NCBI RefSeq assembly: GCF_003073045.1 | Contig: NC_037598.1 | Coordinates: 10,099,543-10,163,542, forward strand | Source: Pomacea canaliculata | Taxonomy: Eukaryota; Mollusca; Gastropoda; Architaenioglossa; Ampullariidae | DNA length: 64,000 nucleotides | Direction of reading: 5' to 3' | In this document: positions 35,956 through 48,700 of the stretch, in pieces | Layout: every line of letters begins with the position of its first letter | How positions within the stretch are numbered: position 1 is the first letter of the stretch | Program-made: the position numbers and the translations under genes | The notes under the pieces: generated by a model | Seen by the model: the letters and a program-made list of their open reading frames with translations, nothing else | The model's database searches: none | Told to the model about the DNA's origin: nothing

Positions 35956-36144
35956 TTTGATGTATAAATACTAGATTTTGTTGTTGCCTGTGCTATCATC
36001 CTCTTACGACATGCTGGTAACTCGTAATTAAGTGTACGTGTAGACAAATCAGTAATTATGAAAGTTCGTGTGTTGATGGAGTTGCTTCCTCACTTCTGGT
36101 CACAGCGTTTGTTGCGATTTTTCGTTAGAAATATGGTTCTTTAC

Positions 36145-36168
36145 TCCTCCTCTGGTGCTTCTTTTCCA
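36145..36168 (-). CDS. candidate alternative 24-nt microexon of the receptor gene
   Basis: On the minus strand a 24-nt segment lies between CTTCAG| and |GTAAAG. Read in phase 2, as the other tail exons are, it encodes GKEAPEE plus split codons, the same acidic, Glu-rich style as its neighbours. If exon 8 (37626-37567) splices here instead of to 36746, the stop in that exon is avoided and the protein would continue beyond. No further downstream exon was identified, so this is only a candidate. Confidence 0.35.
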
Positions 36169-36727
36169 CTGAAGGAAAGCATAAATTCAAGGTTTCAAAT
36201 AGTTCTCTAAGGTATAAATTATACCTAAATTGTAATTATTTTTTAGAAGGACAAGAAAGGTAAAAACAATGCAGCACAGGTAAAGTCGAAAGTGAAAACA
36301 TCAAATGTTGCCTTCAATTGACAACGTGTCTTGTTTTCCTGGATTTTGTTGTCTTTTAGACGGAAACCTACTTCGTTGGTTTGTAACTCACAAACTTTTA
36401 AGCAACTACCCAATTTTTAGACGTGTGCGATGAGGTTTTTAAAAAAGTCTGCATTTAAAACAAGACAGTGTCTCTTTGTCTCCATACACATCTACCAGAC
36501 ATATCCTCTGTCTCTGTCTCTGTCTCTGTATACACATCTATTTGCTAAGTCCAAATACATGCTATCGAGTCTTTGGTGCGCCTTTCCGTCTGTCAGTCCA
36601 ATGGACATCATGAAATGGTCATGTAGACTCCATCTCTTTACATTTTTGTCAGTCCCACCATCTCTCTGTTGTCAAATACATGTCGGTTTGAATGTCATAT
36701 TTTCTGACTAGTAATTTTCACTTACCT

Positions 36728-39700
36728 TCATGCTGTTTCTTCTGACCTGCAACAGCAGATATAAACATTCGCGCTTTCTTCAAAAACATAAACGTTGAAA
36801 TATGAAGTAAAATGCCTTAGCTTCTCATGAAGAGAGGAGAACAGCACAGTTGATGTACATTTTAATAGGTATTTAAATTTACGACAGCTCCGATAAAACT
36901 GTAAGAACAACACAACGCATCTCTATTTTTTCTCTCCTTAACAAAGACGGAAATTTCTATTTCTTGGCAGCTGTCATAAATAATAGACTAAACAGATAAA
37001 ATAAAAATGTCAAACAGTCAGCCACGCAACGACACTCACACTCACACTCAACCACTCAGTGGCATCGCAACTGACTAAAAGACTTGGGGAAAGATTTCTT
37101 CTTGGAGACTAGTTGTTTCTATTGGCAACCAGAGGGTAGCATTTGGAAATGGTGACGACGGGTTATAGTGGTCTGTGACATGGGAAGCTTTATTTGTTTC
37201 CTTATCTATACTCGTACCTCAGTTTTGCAAGCACCTGACAATTTTTAAAAGCAAACTTAACTTTGAATGAATTTTCTAAAGATCATCAAAACTGTGCTCC
37301 ATTGTCACAGGGAGCGTTAATGTCGCTACTTTCCACCTAAATAATGTTTTTTGTCTTCAGCAGCTTCCCTGGAGAGGTGTGTCCTGTCTTACACGTACTA
37401 ACAATAAAGTTGCCAGTGAACTACATTTCTCTCACACTGTCTTTCTGTCGTTTTCTTAGGAAGTTGTATTAGTCCTACCATTCTTCTCTACCTTTAACTG
37501 TGTTAGCAGTTGGATCTGTCGTCAGACGATGTCCTCAACTATTCAAGATTTACACTAATTACTTACTTTTCGGCGCTTTCGGCGCTTTCGGCACTTTCGG
37601 ATTCCTCCTCTTCTGCATCGCCTTGCCTGCAGTAGTAAAACAAGTTACGACAATATTATCAATATGGTAGATTAAAGTAATTTCAGAAGCATTTTACAAG
37701 AAATGATATTAGCTTTCCATACGCAGATAATTTATTCCACTTTAATGTAAAAGCATTGTCACATAAACTAAGTAGTGTGAACAGATGTCTTAAAGTATAA
37801 ATACCCTATAAGTATACAGTAAATGTGACCCTCCACGACGAAATGAGTCTTAAGTCGGAAGGGGGGGGGGGAGGTTTCGTACCCAAATTGTAACTCTTCA
37901 CCGTCATCGATAGAGGGAGAGTAAGATGGTTGACACGGATTTGTAGGACTTTTGTGTGTGTGTGTGTGTGTTGCTGAATATTCATGAGCACGTGGACTTT
38001 TCTTGTGGCTTAGAAAAGTGCTCTATGAGACTTATCATCACGAATGCCTTGAAATCGACATGTGTAGGTAGTCTTTGTGAATTTAAGTCTGCAGTTGTGG
38101 AAACTGCCGAAGACCAGCCTGCGTGCGGTCTTAGTATCTGCGTTTAATACTATTTGGTGTATGCTATTGTAACGCTGATATCGTTGTGTACGAGGGGAAG
38201 TGTATGGTTTAACCTGCTTTATTTGGAAGTTTCATGTATCGGTATGTATTGTTGAAGTTTTCGTGTATAATAACTAACTGGACGTCCCAACCTGAAGTGA
38301 TCTCGTGTTTTGTTATTGGAAAGAATGCGCATGTCCGAATGTTGGTCGTGACACCGAGCGGGTTTGTTTACTCCTAAACTTGTGCAGACCAATCTTTTGA
38401 TCTGTTAATATTTGAATCGTTCTTTAAAAAAGTTGAACATACAGACTCCGGACTTTCTGGCAAGGTGTAACACGATGGGGTTATGACAGCGAAAAAGTAT
38501 CGACACAGCGTTTGAATTTCGTCCGAAATCGGTATTGATCGCAGTAGGGTACCTCGATTAAAACGTATTTTAAGTCAATTCTTAACTTTTATTTTAACAT
38601 AGCAGTGTATTGTCCTGATAGTTTAATAACCAAGGAATCTATTTTTAAAGAAAAGTCAAACTACACAAAATTGACCCCTATCGCGGTTCGGGGCCTCGAG
38701 CACAACACTGTTCCGCTCCATCAGCCCTCTGAGGATAATAGTCCCTCCATCCTGCACCCCCTTCCACTCCACGCGTGGTCGCGCGAGACGAACAGCAGCA
38801 GCGGGTGACGTTGTGCCCAAGCTGCCCAGTACAAATAGCCAGGGATGGGGAGTAGCTGTAGCCGAGCTACAGCTACTGTAGCTGGCTACAAATTTTGTAG
38901 CTTGTAGCTTAGCCGGCTACAAATTTAAAAAAAGTAGCTTGTAGCCGTAGCTACATTTTAGAAAGTAGCCGTAGCTTGGCTACATGTTGGCTACTTTCAC
39001 GACCATTCGTCGACAGCGTGTCAGCAAGACGACGACAGCCACTGCTCTCACTGCTCGGTGTTGTGACAGCCAGACACCACGTGTCTCGCACGCTCAGTAA
39101 CCGCAAGTACTGTGTCGTCCAAGTGGCGGGAGCGATATTTTGTTTCATTTGAAAAACGAAGATGGACGTACCCATCAATTTCCAGCCTTATTTGAAATTT
39201 TTTACATTTTGCGAAGCCACAAAATGTGGGTATAGTTTCAAATGCAAGAATTGTTGAGAGATTGTTCAGTCTGGCAGGACTTATCATGACAAAGCTGCGC
39301 ACTAGGGTGACAGACAGCAACTTCGAGGCCAAAGTTCTGGTCAAATTCAATTCTATGAAGGACTAAAAGAATGTAGATTTGTTTTAAGGTTACCGGTACA
39401 CTCCAAAAATTAAAATCCATATTTTAAATATCTTTAGGGGTTTTTAAATATAGAGTAACAAAATAACATAAATATAGCACTTTAAAACTGTTTTTGAGTA
39501 CCTAAAGTGAAAATTGTGACTTTAATCAACGTTTTTGTTTCAAAACGTACAAGCATTTTAAAAACAAATTTACACAATACCATAAGTCATATACCAAAGG
39601 TTTTGGGTTTTTTTGTAAACTAGAGGCACTGATAAGAAAACTGATGCATAAGGCGTTTTGATATCTCAAGATTTCTAGGAGATATAAAAAATCAGACATG

Positions 39701-42700
39701 GTACCCCCCGACTCAGTGTGAATGTGGCAATTAAATATTTAGAAAATATTTAGAAAAATGTTAATTTTATCAAAAGTAATGTTTATACCATATTCTCAAA
39801 TGCATCACTTTAAATTGTAGCTTATGCATTTCTAAACAAAATTGCAAAATTTTACTGCTGTAGCACAAGCCAATCTTGAGAAATATGTTTTTATAGTTTA
39901 GGACTGGATGTCAAAAACGACAAACAGAGAAATTCAAGCTTAAAGATTTAAAATAAATATATCTTGTATCAGATCATTTTTGAAAAATATATTTCAGTGT
40001 TTATATGCTACATTTGACATCCTACTATATAATTAAAGTCTATTCTAGTATGCCAGGACTATACTTTTCACCCTATCAGCTTTTGGAAACAATTAGTTTG
40101 TGTTCCTTTCTTTGTTTTCAGTGTCAGTGTTAGAAAAAAATACCTTATGATCTGCTTACCTAAATTAGATTAAGCAGTGTTTTACTTATATTCCATGCAA
40201 ACTCATTTATTTCAATGGTCTGTTGTTCATTGTCACAGTATTGATAAGAGGTTTACATTTTTCATCACCACATAACCTAACTTATTGAAAATTCCACCAG
40301 GTACCTGATACTTAAGCATCTGTTTAGTTTTCATGTCTAAGTAATAGGGAACAAATAGTTATAGAAAACAAATGTTTATCGGAAAACTTATATAATTTCT
40401 TTTGTCACTAAAACAGGATGAGGAAAAATATCCAGAAATGTTTAATATAATCGTAAAATACGTGTACTTATTGTGTGAAAAAGGCCGGGGGAGGAAGGGG
40501 GCAAGGAATGAATGAAAGCATTTATGGATTCACTAAATAAAATTGTCGGTATATCGCAGTTCTCCGTTTCATTATTATAATAAAAACTTTGTAAAGCAAG
40601 TAATAGGGTTTTGTGTGTATGTTTGATGTTTGTGTATGTTGCTACAGCTAACTTGTTATAACATCAGGCTTTTAAAAGTAGCCAAAAGAAGCTGGCTACA
40701 TTTTAAAAGTAGCCCAAAGTAGCTGGCTACTTTTTGGAAAATTGTAGCTGTAGTGTAGCCGGCTACATTTTGAAAAAAAGTAGCTGTAGCCTAGCCGGCT
40801 ACAAATTAAAAGTAGCTTGCCCATCCCTGCAAATAGCGGGCGAGAAGCAGCGCTCTCACCTTTTTTCTCGGCACAGAAACTGGTCCTGCTGGGTATAGCA
40901 GTAAGTAAAGCTTTGAGACTGAGTTCGCGAGAAGTACCTTAGTACCGCAAGGCATCTGGTCCGATGGAAATAGCGGCTCGTGACACTCAGTTTCTCTTTT
41001 CCCCACCCCTGGAAGTTAGGTGCTAGGTTTTGACAGGTTTGGTAGGTAGATAGATACAGTGGTTGTGTGTGTAAATAATGTAAAAAAATCTGAAATACCT
41101 GTGTGAGCGTGTCAGTGCCAACGAGTGCTAGTGTGTCGTACGTAGGTCTCCGTCGTGTGACTGCGTACCACTAGCGCGAGTGAGTTTTGTGTATTGTCCA
41201 TGCAGTAGTCGTGACACAGCAGCAGAGAAAGAACACACGGGAAGGTCCGGCGGAGTTGATGCACCGAAGAAAAGACACTTTAGTCTGAGAGAAGGTAAAG
41301 CAAGGTCTTTTGTGGACTACAAGGTCGGCTGAGTTCGGGTGCGTAGTGGATAAGCATAAAAGAAAAAAGAACACAACGCGAGGTAGAGGATAAGACGACG
41401 CACCCGACTAACGAAAGATAGAATTTTCTTAGTGGAAAATTCTCCTTTGCGAACTTCTGTCCTCTTCCCTGGAACAACAAAGAGGAGCGGACTGATTTGG
41501 CGCTAAGCTAAGGTAGAGGGTGTTAGCGAGGGTCGGTCAGTCCGGCTACATTGACAGCCGTTGCAGGTTACTCGATTTCACGTGGTTTTGTACTCAACAA
41601 AAACTGAGAAGAAAACAATAATATTTGAATTCTAATGTATGTTCTAATAAAATATGATCTTGTTTAGTACTTTATGCTTGTATATGTTATCTAAAAAAAA
41701 TTTTCTTAATTTCTCACTTGTGACCTTCCGCCCGGATTGTGAATTCTCTGTCCCATACAGTTACTATCTTTGAGCTTACTACAAGAAATCAGAACCTATA
41801 ATTCTTGAAATTAACACCACGCAAATGTTTTTAATATGCTCTTTCAAACGGAGTATCACATACATTTGCCTTTTTTTTAAAATCAATGACACCTACCTAA
41901 TTTTCTTTGGATTACCTAATAAGTGACTGTTCATGCAGGATTCAGATGTAAACATTTTTGTTTCACACAGTTTGATCTCTCATTATTAGTTTAATTTTTT
42001 TTAACTCTTACAGTTAAAGTTTTATGGTTTTTCGAAATTGGTGAATTTCCGTGCGGACGTTACTGAATGAGTTAATTAAGACTCATTTCGTCTTGGAGGG
42101 TCACACATATCAAGTCACCAGTAAAATACATTTCTCCTACACTGTCTTTCTGTCGTTTTGTTGGGAAGGTGTATTAGTCCTACAACTCTTCTCTACTTTC
42201 AAGTTTGTTAGCACTTCGATGTCGTTAGAAAATGTAGTACACTGTTGAAGGTATACAATATTTACTTACCCTTCTCCTTCAGCTTCTTCTCTGCAGTAGG
42301 AAACGGAATCCCAAGTTAAGACAGTATTATCAATATTCTAACTTAAGGTAATTTCCGAAGCATTTTACAAGAAATGATACTAGTATACGCAGATAATTTA
42401 TTTCATTTTAAGGTAAAGCATTGTCACAGAAACTGAGAAGTGTGAAAATAATATCTTTAGATATAAATATCAAATCGCCAGTGATTATCATTTCTCCTAA
42501 TCAAGGAGTATTCTTTCTGTTGCTTTGTTACCTTAGTGGATTAGTCCTCCAACACTTCTCTACTGTCAGGCTTGTAAGCATGTCTGTCTGATATCAGAAG
42601 ATAAACTGTTCAAGGTATACAGTAAATATTTACTTACCCCTCTGGATTTTCGGTATTTCCTCTGCAGTAGGAAAAGTAATGTCAGGTTAAGACAATAATA

Positions 42701-45700
42701 TCTGCCTTGTATATTAAGGTAATTTTACAAGCATTTTACCAGGAATAAGACAAAATTTCTTTAAATACTCTGTTGTGTTATAAAGTAAAAGCATTGTCAC
42801 AGAACGTTAATGAATATGATTAAAAAGTGTGTCTGATTGTTGGAAAATCATTTTAGAAGTTTTACAACTCTCTCAGGAATAGGACAAAAGAGTCAGAAGA
42901 CATTAAGTCGCCAGTGAAATACATTTCTCTAGCACTGGCTCTGCCACTTTGTCAGTCCGGTGTATTAGTCCTACAATTCTTCTGTACTTTCAAGTGTGTT
43001 GGCATGTCTGTCTGTGGTCATAAACTGTTCAAGGTATTCAGAAAGCATTCACTTACCCTTCTGGATCTTGTACGGGACTGCAGTAGGAAAAGGTAAGCCA
43101 AGTTTAGACAATGGTATTTATCTGATAACTGTTAAAAGCTGTAAAAGTAATTTCTACAGTTTAGCTTGGGAGCGGAACCAGGCTTAGTTTGTGTTCGTGC
43201 GGAAGAAATCATGCGAAACACCTGAGGACGTGTTTGCAAGAAATGGCGAGCACGAGTGTCATGACCCCTGTCCCGAATGTTTTTAAATTCATCAACTTTA
43301 ATTATCTTTCTTTCTTCGACTAAGAACATCGTTCTCCTCAAGAATAATCAGATGTTTTAACAAAAGTAATAATTTATCTACACATATCTTAAATCATTCT
43401 GTCTCTTTTTTCTGACTGATCAGTTATCACAAAAATATTTACCTTTGAGCCTGACGACGCTTTCTGCACATTAGGCACACACACAATGCTGCAAGATACC
43501 AAAGTTTAAAATATGATTGATAGATTGAGGCACTTTTGTTCTCAGATTCACAATTTCTTGTTTAGCTTTATCATTAAGCTAGCTTGAATATTCAAACCAT
43601 CATTATCATCATGAGCAGCAGCAACAACATGTCCTGTTAACTCACATTAGCGTGGGGGAGGGACACTCTAAGTGTTCTGCACTTTTGTGTGACTTGAGGT
43701 TCCTATTGGCTGTTGTGTGGATTTTGTTTTCCTCTCTTTTACTGATGCTTACCTTAAGGCAAGGACTTACAAACTCTTGATGTAGATCCGTGCCTACACT
43801 ATTGGCTCAGCCTGTGAGCGATACATCTATGTCATTTGACATACGGACATTGTAAAATATTCAGTTCAAGTTTCGATGTTTGCCACTCTTGAGACAATGG
43901 TAGATTATTCTACCTTTTCTGTATTATTTTATTCGGTTTCTGTCTAACTTTATTTATCATTAATATTCACATTTCTTCTGCTGTTTTCATTTAGTCGTTT
44001 TACCAGATCACTTTCTACTTTGTCTTTGCCGTTGACCACGGCATTGCTCTTGCCAGTGCTGGTCTGATGTTTTCTATACGCGTCTGTCAGTCCGCTTGTA
44101 ATGTCTTACAGTTCGCTGCTGCTCACTGCGATCAGATCCGTAGGTTGCGTAAGGAGAGGTCGACGCTGATGTGGACAGAGGAACAACTGACAGGACTGGT
44201 CATTCCATGTAGGACCTGCTCTTCCTTACTTCAGACAGGCACTTGTAAGCCCGTACACTCATCCTTCTGTTGTCTCCGAGGAGTGCGTGCGTGCGTACGT
44301 GCGTTCGTTCGTGCGTGGGAGCTAACATTCAATGGCATCCGATCACCATTTAAAAACTGAGACAAGAAACAACTGACTGGCGGTTGATACTCTTTCCTCA
44401 AGGGCCTCATTTTAGTTCCCTCCATTATGAAAAGAAGACACACACATATTGCAGAACCAGCACGTGCCCTGTGATGTTGACGCATTATTTAACAGAGACA
44501 TGGTATTACTCACCAATCAAACCGCCAATGCCAACTGCAATGAGCACCGCAGCCCATATGGGAAATTCTTTCTCTGGTGCTGCCGTAGTTGGTGCTGCGG
44601 CAGTTGGTGCTGCGGCAGTTGGTGGTGTGGCAGTTGGTGGTCCTTTGAAGATTGAGATTAATAATAAACTTCATTAGCTGATATTCCGGACACTTACATT
44701 TTGATCGAGAAAATGATTTCTGACAGATGTTCATTCTAGCAATAGTGATATCTAATAGTAGCATTAAACAGTTGTTACACTTTTACTTTCTGGATATTAA
44801 CGTGCATTATACTCTCTCTTTTCAATTTACAAAATCTTGATCTCAAAAGAATGCTTCACTTGATTACAAACAACACTTTTATACCTCTGGCCTACACTTT
44901 TGCAAAAACACAATAGTATCTACCAATTCTAAGGTAACACAACCGACTGTACTTGTCTGTTTTTTTTGTCGCCAAACAGCAGCTAAGACCTTAGCCTTTT
45001 CACCGTGTAGCCAGTCAACGAGCGTGTGATAATTGTCTGATTGTAGTCAGTCATTACACGACCTTTCAACTGCTTTTCGCTTTTCACTCTCGCAAAAGAC
45101 AGTTCCCAACCTTCCCTCTAGCATTTCAGCGTAGTAAACCTGAATGGGTCTACATTATTTCTACAGGCCTCTTTCTTAGTTCACCATGCCTCTACCTCAT
45201 TTCTACATGTCACTACCTTATTTCTACATGTCGCTATCTTATTTCTACATTCCTTTACCTTATTTATGCATGTCTAATCTCGATTTGTAGCTTTTCATCA
45301 TACTAAAGCTGTGTATGTGGACTTTACCTCTAGCTCTTCATCCATCAAAATAGGGCATGTAAATAAAAGAAAGCAGCACCAGAAGTCCAGGACCAGATAC
45401 CTCGTCAATTGTATATATATATATCAATCATATACCTAATCCCTTGCATATAGTGTCAATCATATACCACGTCCCTTGTATATGATATCAATGATAGATC
45501 TAGTCCCTTGTCTATATAATATCAATCATAGACCTAGTAATGTGTCTAAAATATCAATCATAGACGTAGCCCCGTGTCTATAACATCAATCATATCAATT
45601 TTCGAGAATATTTGCTGAACTGTGACAATCACAGACAACGCGCAGTGTCGACAGGTGCTGCCATGACATACGATGTACAGTGTCTGACAGTCGCTAACAG

Positions 45701-48700
45701 TAGTGTCTGTGCCTGGTCTCCAACATTTACTGACGACAGACAAGGAATCCAGTGATCTCGCACACAAAGGGGAAGAGTGAGGTGAGTGAGGTGAGTGAGT
45801 GAGAGAGTGAGTGTGTGAGAGAGTCTTCTCTAAAAATAGTATAACAACTTACCCACTAAGTAACATGAGTCCTTGCTAACAAGCCATAGAATTGCCTTAT
45901 TATTGACTGTCTTGTTGCAATATACCATACAAAAGATCTCTCTTCTTTCCAATTGTTCAGTTCCGGTGACTTTGCAATGATATATCCACGTGGAATCAGG
46001 TTTCCTCACACAGTAAGAGCCTTTAGGATTCTCTTTGCATACCATGTTATAATCACTCATGCGGCAAAGGCTCGTATCATCTCTATTTTTATCTCTAACA
46101 ATTCGAAACCACCTCAGGGACCCTTCAGTGCAACTAGCGGCACGAAACATGTTTAAATTAAATTCACACTTCACTATATGTGTTTCGTTTCTTTTGTAAG
46201 CACTGCTGTTACATTCCATTTTTATATCCTCACGATATTCATCTGAAAAAAAATAAGATAAACAATAATCATCATCAACAGTTTCTCTTGTGGATTTCAA
46301 AATTAACAAGAAAGGAATAGGATGTGCAAACATAATGTACTACGTAATTACTTGTTAGTAGGTACTAACACAACTTCCTAACTGACACTTGGCCTAATGT
46401 CAAACACAAGTCTTGTCAACACTGTATGTGAGTATTGAGGTGGCCGACTCTTTATTTGCTGTTTTCTTGCTCTAGTTTTCGGAGTCACGTGAGTTTAACT
46501 CAAAATATCGTCTGCAACGTTTTTCATTTTCATGTTGCTATCGTAGAAATGGTAGTTAACTGACTTTATTCACTTGCAACATATTGAGGGTTTGTGTAAA
46601 CGTAGCATTCTATTGGATATTTAGGCTACATCTGACAAAGGAGGCCAAAGTTTTTGAAATGAATCAATTTTCTCTGTTCGAATATGACCATGCTTTTAAA
46701 ATTGCATACTTTCGGGGCACGTGACATGCAAGTTCCCATCGGACAGCAAGAAATACCCGGGCAAGCAATATTTTCATCGATATCGAGATCTCAATCAGTC
46801 TATAGTCGGGTGGATCTGTGGTTGAAACCCAAAGTATCTGGCACAAAAGCAGACGAAAAGGCTGGACATAAGTGAGTTGGTGTGAGGGCGCCACTTCCTG
46901 AAGTGACATTATCAAGCCATCAGAAGTTTGTCCTACCCACTGTTATTGTTATGAGGCCTGTTGTTTCATCGAGTGTAAGTGTGCATGGTCCTTACACCAG
47001 TGTTGTCAAGCTGGCGATGACAGGTGGACCACTCTAGCAGCAAGGAGCCTTACAAAGGGCGCCTCTAGCAGTTGTTACAGTAGTAAGGGCTTACTGTCAT
47101 TAGTTAGTTCGTAGACACTACAAACAAGGTGACACTATGGCGGCAACCGTCCTGGCAAGATAGCAGATATTATTATAATAAAGGTTACTTTATAAGGCGC
47201 AGCCTCACCACCAAGATAAACCGCACTCTCTGCGCAGACCAGTCATGATAACAGATAACAGAATAGATAACAGACAGCGGTGAGACAAGGGGCGCCCGGT
47301 AGTTAGAACACTCGCTTGATACTACTGCAGTCAGTGGGTCAGGGTTCAGATCTCGTCTCGGGACACTCTAATTGACACGTTGTTCGTACGGTTGGGCGTC
47401 GGGGTTTTTCTCCAGCGATAGTGCGAAGTCGCCTCAAGGTAGAAGCACTTTCCTACTAAAAAATGCAACCAACCAACCAACCAACCAACCAACCAACGGT
47501 GAGATAAGTATAGGCAAACTGAACAACATAAAGATGTACAAGAGTAGAACGTAATCCAATGGATGAAGGTATGAAGGGATGTAGATACTAGAAATTGTGT
47601 AAGATGGTGTTGGTGGGGGTGTGTGTGGGAGTGTGTGTGTTGATGGGTGGGGTGTGAGTGTGTGTTGGTGGGTGTGGGGGTTGATGGGTGGGTGTGGGGT
47701 GTGTGTGTGTGGAGGGGTGTTTGTGGGTGATGGCGGATGTGTATTAGCGGGGGTGTGTGTGAGTGGGTGTGTTTGTGGGGTGTTGGTGTGTGCGTGTGGG
47801 GGATTTGTGTGTGTGTTTTGGGGGTGGGGTAGTGAGTGTGTGTAGGTGGGGGTGTGTGGGTGTTGGTGTGTGTGGGTGTGTGCGGGGTGGGTGGGTGTTG
47901 GTGTGTGTGTTTCTAATTTACTTGAAATTTAAGAAATGTTTTTCAGAAGTTAAGTATAAACTGTCTTGGTTGCCATTTAACATAAACTTTACACCGCGTT
48001 TACAAAGGTTATTTTATAGTACAATACAACTGTTACACTGTGTTAAGTTTGTCTTTATTTGTCTGAGTAGGGTCTCAAATCATGTGAGCTTGATCCTATT
48101 CCCTCCTCTCTGTTTGTTGGTTGCCTCTATATTCTCACTATGTTCTCACGTCTGGACACTTCCCTCTTGAGTTCAGATCTGCTGTTGTATCCCACTTATA
48201 CAGAAACCAACTTCAGATGCAATTACAGACTATCAAACTTGTTCTTTCTGTCCGAAATTCTGGGAATCATTGTTCTTTTAGATAATTGCACACGCGGAGG
48301 AAACTCATTTCCGTAATTTATTCCAGCCAACTTATAGAAAAGGCCGTAGTACAAAGCTTGTACTGCAGTTAGTTCTGGGTCTTTAGTGCTTTTTCCACAG
48401 ATCCACCGGACTAGTAAACTAACACTAAACCAAAGAGCTAGCGACTAATTTAATAACTACCACGTGACGTGTCGGATGACTGAGACGTTACCAAAAGTAC
48501 TGTAACAATCACAATAAAAGGTAGTGACATATATGTGACTAAGCCACTTCTAGGATGGCTTAGACTTTAGGATTCACACATGTCTGTGTTGCATCCTTGA
48601 ATATATGACACAAACTTAACTCAGTAGGGGAACATAGTCACACAGAGACCCACACCGCCATGACACTGCCACAGCCTGCATGTCACATCTTTATGCCGAC

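Larger units (their letters stand above)
37385..43180 (-). repeat. tandemly duplicated microexon modules (4 copies)
   Basis: Four copies of a unit of roughly 350-400 bp, at about 37385-37800, 42105-42470, 42475-42840 and 42900-43110. Each holds one tail microexon. In plus orientation each copy begins with a CGCCAGTGAAATACATTTCT-like block, then GTATTAGTCCTACAA and CTTCTCTACTTTCAAG. Next comes ACTTAC (the donor, reversed), the microexon, and CTGCAGTAG (the acceptor, reversed). Copies 1-3 then share AAGCATTTTACAAGAAAT and GCATTGTCACAGAA; copy 4 shortens here. Splice-site context is more alike than the exons, which differ in sequence and length (60, 21, 24, 21 nt). Copy 1 is separated from the others by about 4.3 kb that includes the hAT insertion. 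Confidence 0.85.

Noticed and set aside
44231-44485. Minus-strand frame with Arg/Thr-Asn-Ala-Arg-Thr repeats
   Set aside because: Produced by the GTGCGTGC repeat at 44281-44325; the real receptor exon 3 is next to it in another position.
46333-46333. Alternative receptor start MFAHPIPFLLILKS reading straight into exon 2
   Set aside because: Possible, but the strong acceptor TTTTTTTTCAG before exon 2 and the phase match to the signal-peptide exon at 49392 make splicing more likely.
47621-48170. Long Gly/Val/Cys-rich plus-strand frames that look like secreted repeat proteins
   Set aside because: They are translations of the TG/G-rich low-complexity block and run into a LINE fragment.
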